A DNA stretch of 18,327 nucleotides from JBFLYE01 sp040756715 [NCBI: bacterium]. GTDB taxonomy: Bacteria; UBA9089; UBA9088. The stretch spans positions 1 to 18,327 of the forward strand of contig JBFLYE010000212.1 of NCBI GenBank assembly GCA_040756715.1. The letters run 5' to 3'. Positions 14,942 to 18,327 of the stretch are shown piece after piece. The translations under genes were made by a program, and so were the position numbers. The notes under the pieces were generated by a model. That model was not told the origin of the DNA, searched no databases, and saw nothing but the letters and a program-made list of their open reading frames with translations. Each line of letters starts with the position of its first letter. Positions within the stretch are counted from its first letter, which is position 1.

Positions 14942-15997
14942 ATGGATGACATCTTTTTAAAGAGGGCTTTTTTGCTTGCCAAGAGGGGATTGGGAAAAAC
15001 AAGCCCAAATCCTATGGTAGGATGTGTCATTGTAAAGAAAGGAAGGATAATAGGTGAGGGCTATCATAAAAAGGCAGGCTTTCCGCATGCAGAGATTATC
15101 GCATTAAAAAAGGCAGGGAAAAATGCAAGAGAAGCAACATTGTATGTTAACCTTGAGCCCTGCTCACACTATGGAAGGACACCACCCTGCACAGATGCAA
15201 TAATTAAGGCAGGAATAAAAAGGGTTGTTGCATCAACCCTTGATCCAAACCCAATTGTAAAGGGAAAGGAAATATTGGAAAAAGGGGGAATAAAGGTTGA
15301 TATTGGGCTATTAAAGGATGAGGGAGAGCATCTTAATGAGGTCTATTTTAAGTATATAAAAACAGGGATGCCATTTGTTATGCTTAAAGTAGGAATGAGC
15401 CTGGATGGGAAAATTACAATAGAGCACCAGGGCACCAGGGCACCAGAGCACCAGAATAGGTGGATAACAAGTGAGGCGTCAAGGAGGATGGTTCATCGAT
15501 TAAGGTCTTATGTGGATGGGATTATGGTGGGAAAGGGAACAATTATTAAGGATAACCCCTATCTTACCACAAGGCTTGTCAAAGGAAAATCGCCGATGAG
15601 AATAATTGTCACAACAGATGGAAAGATTCCAGCAGAGGCAAATGTATTTGGGAAAAAGGAAGAGCTAATCATTGCAAGCACAAAGCAACCTCCTTCTGAG
15701 ATTGCAAAAAAGGCAGAGGTGCTCATTGTAAAAGAGGAAAATGGCTTGGTTTCTCTTCCTGACCTTCTTTTAAAGCTTGGCAAAATGGGCATTACCTCCA
15801 TCCTTCTTGAGGGAGGACAAAGGCTAGTAACATCATTTTTGAATAGATGCCTTATAGATAAGGCAATATTCTTTATCTCTTTGAAGCTCATTGGCGATTC
15901 TGGTCTTTCCCTTTTGGGAAATATTTCTCCTCTTAAGCTTAAAAACATAAAGACAAAGCGGATTTCAGATGATATTATGTTAGAGGGATATTTGTGA
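14942..15997 (+). CDS. ribD: Bifunctional riboflavin biosynthesis deaminase/reductase RibD
   Basis: This 351-residue cytoplasmic enzyme performs two steps of riboflavin synthesis. The N-terminal deaminase acts on diaminohydroxy-phosphoribosylamino-pyrimidine and the C-terminal reductase reduces the ribose of the product. Zinc-site residues H49 and E51 ('PHAEIIAL'), C74 ('[12 protein letters not shown]') and C83 are intact. The reductase half starts near residue 145 with '[14 protein letters not shown]' and keeps '[15 protein letters not shown]', '[16 protein letters not shown]' and '[13 protein letters not shown]'. Between DGKI and WIT there are about 15 residues where the family usually has about 8. 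The extra segment (E161-Q171) is encoded by four tandem 8-bp repeats. The gene is the first of an operon; the next ATG lies 10 nt past its stop. No other rib genes are in the window. Confidence 0.94.
   Translation: MDDIFLKRAFLLAKRGLGKTSPNPMVGCVIVKKGRIIGEGYHKKAGFPHAEIIALKKAGKNAREATLYVNLEPCSHYGRTPPCTDAIIKAGIKRVVASTLDPNPIVKGKEILEKGGIKVDIGLLKDEGEHLNEVYFKYIKTGMPFVMLKVGMSLDGKITIEHQGTRAPEHQNRWITSEASRRMVHRLRSYVDGIMVGKGTIIKDNPYLTTRLVKGKSPMRIIVTTDGKIPAEANVFGKKEELIIASTKQPPSEIAKKAEVLIVKEENGLVSLPDLLLKLGKMGITSILLEGGQRLVTSFLNRCLIDKAIFFISLKLIGDSGLSLLGNISPLKLKNIKTKRISDDIMLEGYL
15423..15454 (+). repeat. Four tandem 8-bp repeats inside ribD
   Basis: Units are AGCACCAG (15423-15430), GGCACCAG (15431-15438), GGCACCAG (15439-15446) and AGCACCAG (15447-15454). 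They encode [11 protein letters not shown] in a surface-loop position of the reductase domain. The unit is the complement of the CTGGTGCT unit in the PorV-like signal peptide. Four units of 8 bp are not a multiple of three, so flanking bases must have adjusted to keep the frame. Confidence 0.85.
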
Positions 15998-16011
15998 TTT
16001 AGGATTTATGA
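15991..16011 (+). repeat. Three heptamers spanning the ribD stop and the next start
   Basis: TTTGTGA, TTTAGGA and TTTATGA lie head to tail. The first contains the ribD TGA stop, the second offers AGGA as a ribosome binding site 3 nt before the start, and the third contains the ATG of the glycosyltransferase gene. They are the same family as the heptamers at 1456-1470 and 4264-4292. Confidence 0.55.
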
Positions 16012-17084
16012 AAATAATTGTCTTTTCTATTAGGGCTGGGATGGGACATATTAAAGGAGGAGAGGTTCTCTGTGAGGCAATAAATACATTAGAGGGAAAT
16101 TCTGCAAAATCTATTATTCTCCTTGAAAATACATTTCTTGGCTGGTTTATCAATTTCTCATATCTATGGATGGCAAGGCATCTTCCTTTGGCTTGGAGCC
16201 TTCTTTATAAGCAAAAAATATTCTATTCACATACAGGGTATATTGATTATAGGATAAAAAGGGAGACATTAAGAATAATTGATAAAGAAAGTCCTGATTG
16301 CCTCTGTTCAACCCATCCATTCATTACATCTGCTATTTCAAAAATAAAAAATAGAAATTTCAAGCTTATATCAGTAGCAACAGATTTTAGCTGCCATCCA
16401 ATAGGGATAAAGCCCAATGTTGACCTTTTTATCGTGCCACACAAACATACATCAGAGCTTCTTTTAAAGATGGGTGTAGAAAAAGAAAAAATAAGGGTAA
16501 TTGGAATTCCCATATCATTAAAGTTTTCAAAATCAGGAAATATGTCAAAGAAAAGCCTTGGATTTGATGAAAAACCTATTATCCTTGAGATGGGTGGAGG
16601 TTATGGTCTTGGTCATATAGAGAGGTTTATTCCCGTTTTAGCAAAAAATAGGGAGCTATTTCAAGTAATAGTCATTGCAGGGAAAAATGAGGGTCTTAAA
16701 AAGAGACTAGAAGCCTCTCTTAAGAAATATGGAATAAAAGGAAGGGTATTTGGCTTTGTTGATAATGTTTCAGAGCTTATGGAAATATCTGATATTATTA
16801 TTGGAAAGCCAGGGGGTGTGGGGATTATGGAGGCTTGTGCAAAGGGTCTTCCCATTGTTATTACAGGGGTAGTGCCAGGTCAGGAAGAGGCAAATGCAAA
16901 AATTTTAATAGACGAAGGAATAGCGATTATGCCAAAATATAATGATATACCAAATGTGCTAAAAGATTTTTTGAATTATAAAGAAAAAATGAAGGAGATA
17001 AGCGAAAAGGCTTTAAAATTTTCAAAGCCCTATGCAAGCTTAAAGATTGCAAGGGCAATAATTGAGGAGGTTAAGATTAAATGA
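16008..17084 (+). CDS. MGDG-synthase/MurG-like glycosyltransferase (GT28 type)
   Basis: This 358-residue GT-B glycosyltransferase is related to monogalactosyldiacylglycerol synthase, UgtP and MurG. It has an N-terminal 'SIRAGMGHIKGGEVLCEAI' (7-25) as in MGDG synthases, 'STHPF' at 101-105, and the linker 'VIGIPIS' near 164-170. The nucleotide-sugar half has 'MGGGYGLGH' (195-203), 'GKPGGVGIMEA' (266-276) and 'PGQEEANA' (290-297). Enzymes of this group transfer a hexose from UDP or GDP sugar to a lipid at the inner face of the membrane, so a glycolipid role is likely. The acceptor is not determined. An aromatic stretch near 44-64 could contact the membrane. The start follows the ribD stop by 10 nt, and its end overlaps the Lrp-like gene by ATGA. 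Confidence 0.85.
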   Translation: MKIIVFSIRAGMGHIKGGEVLCEAINTLEGNSAKSIILLENTFLGWFINFSYLWMARHLPLAWSLLYKQKIFYSHTGYIDYRIKRETLRIIDKESPDCLCSTHPFITSAISKIKNRNFKLISVATDFSCHPIGIKPNVDLFIVPHKHTSELLLKMGVEKEKIRVIGIPISLKFSKSGNMSKKSLGFDEKPIILEMGGGYGLGHIERFIPVLAKNRELFQVIVIAGKNEGLKKRLEASLKKYGIKGRVFGFVDNVSELMEISDIIIGKPGGVGIMEACAKGLPIVITGVVPGQEEANAKILIDEGIAIMPKYNDIPNVLKDFLNYKEKMKEISEKALKFSKPYASLKIARAIIEEVKIK

Positions 17085-17560
17085 AGAAAGAAATCCTTGA
17101 TATTCTTGAGAATGACGCAAGGCTATCAAAAGAGAAGATAGGGACTATGCTTGGGATCTCCGCCGATGAGGTAAAAAGGGAGATTGAGCAGTTTGAACAG
17201 GATGGGGTTATTGTAAAATACAAGACCATTATTGATTGGGAAAAGACAAGTGAAGAAAAGGTCTATGCCTTTATTGATGTTAGGGTTACACCAGAGAGGG
17301 ATAGGGGTTTTGATGCTATTGCAGAGAGGATTTGCCAATATCCTGAGGTTCATTCCCTCTATCTTATGTCTGGTGCTTATGACTTTGCTGTTGTGGTAAG
17401 CGGAAAGTCAATGAAAGAGCTTGCCTATTTTGTGGCAGAAAAGCTTGCCATAATAGAAAATGTCCGATCAACCACAACACACTTTATCCTTAAAAAATAT
17501 AAGATGGATGGCGTCTTATTAAAGAAAGAAGAGGATAAAAGGATACAAATGATGCCTTGA
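17081..17560 (+). CDS. Lrp/AsnC-family transcriptional regulator
   Basis: This 159-residue regulator has an N-terminal winged helix-turn-helix (residues ~1-50: '[17 protein letters not shown]' then '[21 protein letters not shown]') followed by the RAM/AsnC ligand-binding domain. The latter is seen in '[20 protein letters not shown]' (~61-80) and '[14 protein letters not shown]' (~95-108). The '[11 protein letters not shown]' end is typical. Members form octamers and sense amino acids or related metabolites, acting locally or globally. The short Lys-rich tail is unremarkable. It is the last gene of the ribD operon, coupled to the glycosyltransferase by ATGA. Its TGA stop lies inside the -35 box of the rpsO promoter. 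The target genes are unknown; autoregulation of this operon would be normal for the family but no operator is evident. Confidence 0.87.
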   Translation: MKKEILDILENDARLSKEKIGTMLGISADEVKREIEQFEQDGVIVKYKTIIDWEKTSEEKVYAFIDVRVTPERDRGFDAIAERICQYPEVHSLYLMSGAYDFAVVVSGKSMKELAYFVAEKLAIIENVRSTTTHFILKKYKMDGVLLKKEEDKRIQMMP

Positions 17561-17585
17561 CAGCCATAGGTTGCCAATTTATAAT
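17557..17585 (+). promoter_or_regulatory. Perfect consensus promoter of rpsO
   Basis: TTGACA (17557-17562), a 17-nt spacer and TATAAT (17580-17585) are an exact match to the sigma70 consensus. The expected transcription start, 7 nt past the -10, coincides with the A of the rpsO ATG at 17592. The -35 hexamer contains the TGA stop (17558-17560) of the upstream regulator. Confidence 0.85.
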
Positions 17586-17591
17586 TTTGAT

Positions 17592-17852
17592 ATGAAGGTA
17601 GTGAAAAAAGATATAATTGAGGAATATAAGCTTCATAGCACAGATACAGGTTCACCAGAGGTCCAGGTTTCTATATTTACGGCAAGGATTAACAACCTAA
17701 TAGAACACTTCAATGTCCATAAAAAGGACTTTCAAACAAGGAGAAGCCTGATAAAGCTTGTTAATAAAAGGAGAAGGCTTCTTTTGTACCTTAAAAGGAA
17801 ATCAAACGAAAGATATACCTCCCTCATCCAAAGGCTTAAGATAAGAAAGTGA
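17592..17852 (+). CDS. rpsO: 30S ribosomal protein S15
   Basis: This 86-residue ribosomal protein binds the central domain of 16S rRNA. The family signature is clear: '[23 protein letters not shown]' (11-33), '[30 protein letters not shown]' (39-68) and the closing '[12 protein letters not shown]'. The frame is open to a TTG at 17571. The ATG at 17592 gives the usual N-terminus and length (88-89 in most bacteria) and coincides with the start predicted by the promoter. No Shine-Dalgarno is present, so the mRNA is probably leaderless, which would rule out the classic S15 feedback on its own leader. The usual downstream pnp gene is absent here; decayed DNA follows and no terminator hairpin is evident. 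Confidence 0.95.
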   Translation: MKVVKKDIIEEYKLHSTDTGSPEVQVSIFTARINNLIEHFNVHKKDFQTRRSLIKLVNKRRRLLLYLKRKSNERYTSLIQRLKIRK

Positions 17853-17916
17853 GGTTTATGGATTTTGGGTAGATTTCAGGTTCGAATATTAGGGCTGCTT
17901 AAGAGAATTTTACTAA

Positions 17917-18079
17917 GTGAAGTCCAAAAAGAAAAAGAAACCAGCACAAAAAATTGCCCTTTCTTTTGTCCTTCTTACAATCCTTACATTTTATAACCCA
18001 TCTTCGCAATCTTACTCAACAGCCACTCTTTGGTGATGAGGCAATCTATAGTATCTTCCCTCACTTAGTGCAAAAATAG
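17917..18079 (+). pseudogene. Frameshifted 5' fragment of a GT39/ArnT-like membrane glycosyltransferase
   Basis: From the GTG at 17917 one frame reads a Lys-rich start (KSKKKKKPAQK) and a hydrophobic segment IALSFVLLTILTFY. At the TATAACCC near 17994-17999 the sense moves to the next frame, which gives THLRNLTQQPLFGDEAIY then SIFPHLVQK and a TAG at 18077. Removing one A in TATAA joins them as one sensible N-terminus. First membrane helix followed by 'PLxGDEAIY' is the hallmark of GT39/ArnT-like dolichyl-P-mannose-type glycosyltransferases, whose Asp-Glu is catalytic. The rest of the ~500-residue protein is missing. The evidence is the motif and spacing; with only ~50 residues, the family call is moderate. 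Confidence 0.6.
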
Positions 18080-18229
18080 ATAGTGTGTGTTTAGCTGTTT
18101 AAAAATTCATCCACCTTTAAAAAATTTAACATAATTTTGCTTCGCTTTCGCTCACAAGATACTTCGTATTCCGTAGTAATTATTTTTAACATTTTGATAT
18201 TGTAACTACAAGTAAAAAGAAAAATATTA

Positions 18230-18327
18230 CTAAACTTTGGCAAAAAATGACTTCATTGCTCCTAAACTATCATCTAACTCTAACTCCTTTAGAATATACT
18301 CTGTGCTGTTTCCTGTTTTGGCCATCC
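18230..18327 (-). CDS. 3' end of an unknown gene running off the window
   Basis: The minus-strand frame from the window edge to TAG (18232-18230) reads MAKTGNSTEYILKELELD and then DSLGAMKSFFAKV. It is charged, probably helical, and more protein-like than the surrounding DNA. It may begin at the ATG at 18325 as a 31-residue peptide, or be the C-terminus of a longer protein beyond 18327. AAGGAG occurs inside it, not upstream. I do not recognise it. Confidence 0.4.
   Translation of the reverse strand, partial: MAKTGNSTEYILKELELDDSLGAMKSFFAKV

Larger units (their letters stand above)
17853..18327. other. Degenerate region after rpsO
   Basis: This 475-bp stretch has no intact gene. It holds a frameshifted glycosyltransferase start (17917-18079) and the 3' end of an unknown minus-strand gene (18230-18327). 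Between them lies AT-rich DNA with an imperfect hairpin, TACTTCG-TATTC-CGTAGTA (18160-18178, one mismatch), followed by ATTATTTTT on the plus strand. That hairpin could be a weak plus-strand terminator. Confidence 0.5.

Noticed and set aside
14914-15030. N-terminal extension of gatA by 39 residues to 15030
   Set aside because: It would lie inside ribD on the opposite strand, and the residues do not resemble GatA. The ATG at 14913 gives the standard family start and active-site numbering.
17571-17591. TTG start at 17571 for rpsO
   Set aside because: It would lie upstream of the -10 box of a perfect promoter, and S15 proteins do not have the extra seven residues.
17875-17900. GGTTCGAAT resembling the T-arm of a tRNA
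   Set aside because: The flanking bases do not form the 5-bp T stem (TCAGG against ATTAG), and no acceptor or anticodon stem can be placed around it.

Overview
This window is an AT-rich, gene-dense piece of a bacterial chromosome. It holds thirteen intact protein genes, one small conserved gene, one decayed gene and one truncated gene. There are no rRNA or tRNA genes, insertion sequences or CRISPR arrays. The bacterium is a diderm. It has a porin-like outer-membrane barrel ending in Phe, a PorV-like barrel, and a large secreted FG-GAP/VCBS protein whose last ~73 residues look like a type IX secretion sorting domain. The mix of T9SS-type genes, long TPR proteins, DUF362 ferredoxin and M29 peptidase suits an uncultured, probably anaerobic, candidate-phylum or FCB-like lineage. 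I cannot name the phylum from sequence alone.

Layout. Positions 70-2453 hold a minus-strand operon: M29 aminopeptidase, DUF362 4Fe-4S protein, small conserved protein. Divergent from it, 2517-6650 is a tightly overlapping plus-strand operon: GNAT acetyltransferase, histidine phosphatase, ribulose-phosphate-epimerase-like protein, secreted TPR protein. Positions 6702-11851 (minus) hold the secreted FG-GAP protein and a PorV-like protein, overlapping by ATGA, probably a T9SS cargo with its outer-membrane partner. Positions 12043-13290 (minus) encode a porin with a consensus promoter, a structured 5' leader, a strong Shine-Dalgarno and an intrinsic terminator. gatA (minus, start 14913) and ribD (plus, start 14942) diverge from a 28-bp gap. 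ribD continues into a MGDG-synthase-like glycosyltransferase and an Lrp/AsnC regulator, then rpsO with its own perfect promoter. The last ~475 bases are a decayed region with the frameshifted start of a membrane glycosyltransferase and the 3' end of an unknown minus-strand gene.

Two features cut across the window. First, many first genes of operons lack a Shine-Dalgarno and have a -10 hexamer ending 5-9 nt before the start codon. The clearest are rpsO (TTGACA-N17-TATAAT) and the small gene at 357 (TTGACA-N18-TAAAAT). In both, the -35 box contains the upstream gene's TGA stop. This predicts leaderless mRNAs.

Second, degenerate 7- and 8-bp tandem repeats (TTTGGGA/TTTAGGA, CTGGTGCT, GACTCCT types) sit inside coding sequence or at gene junctions. 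Two lie directly after the codons MKRI and form part of signal peptides. One adds a loop to RibD. Two supply the stop/start junction of adjacent genes.
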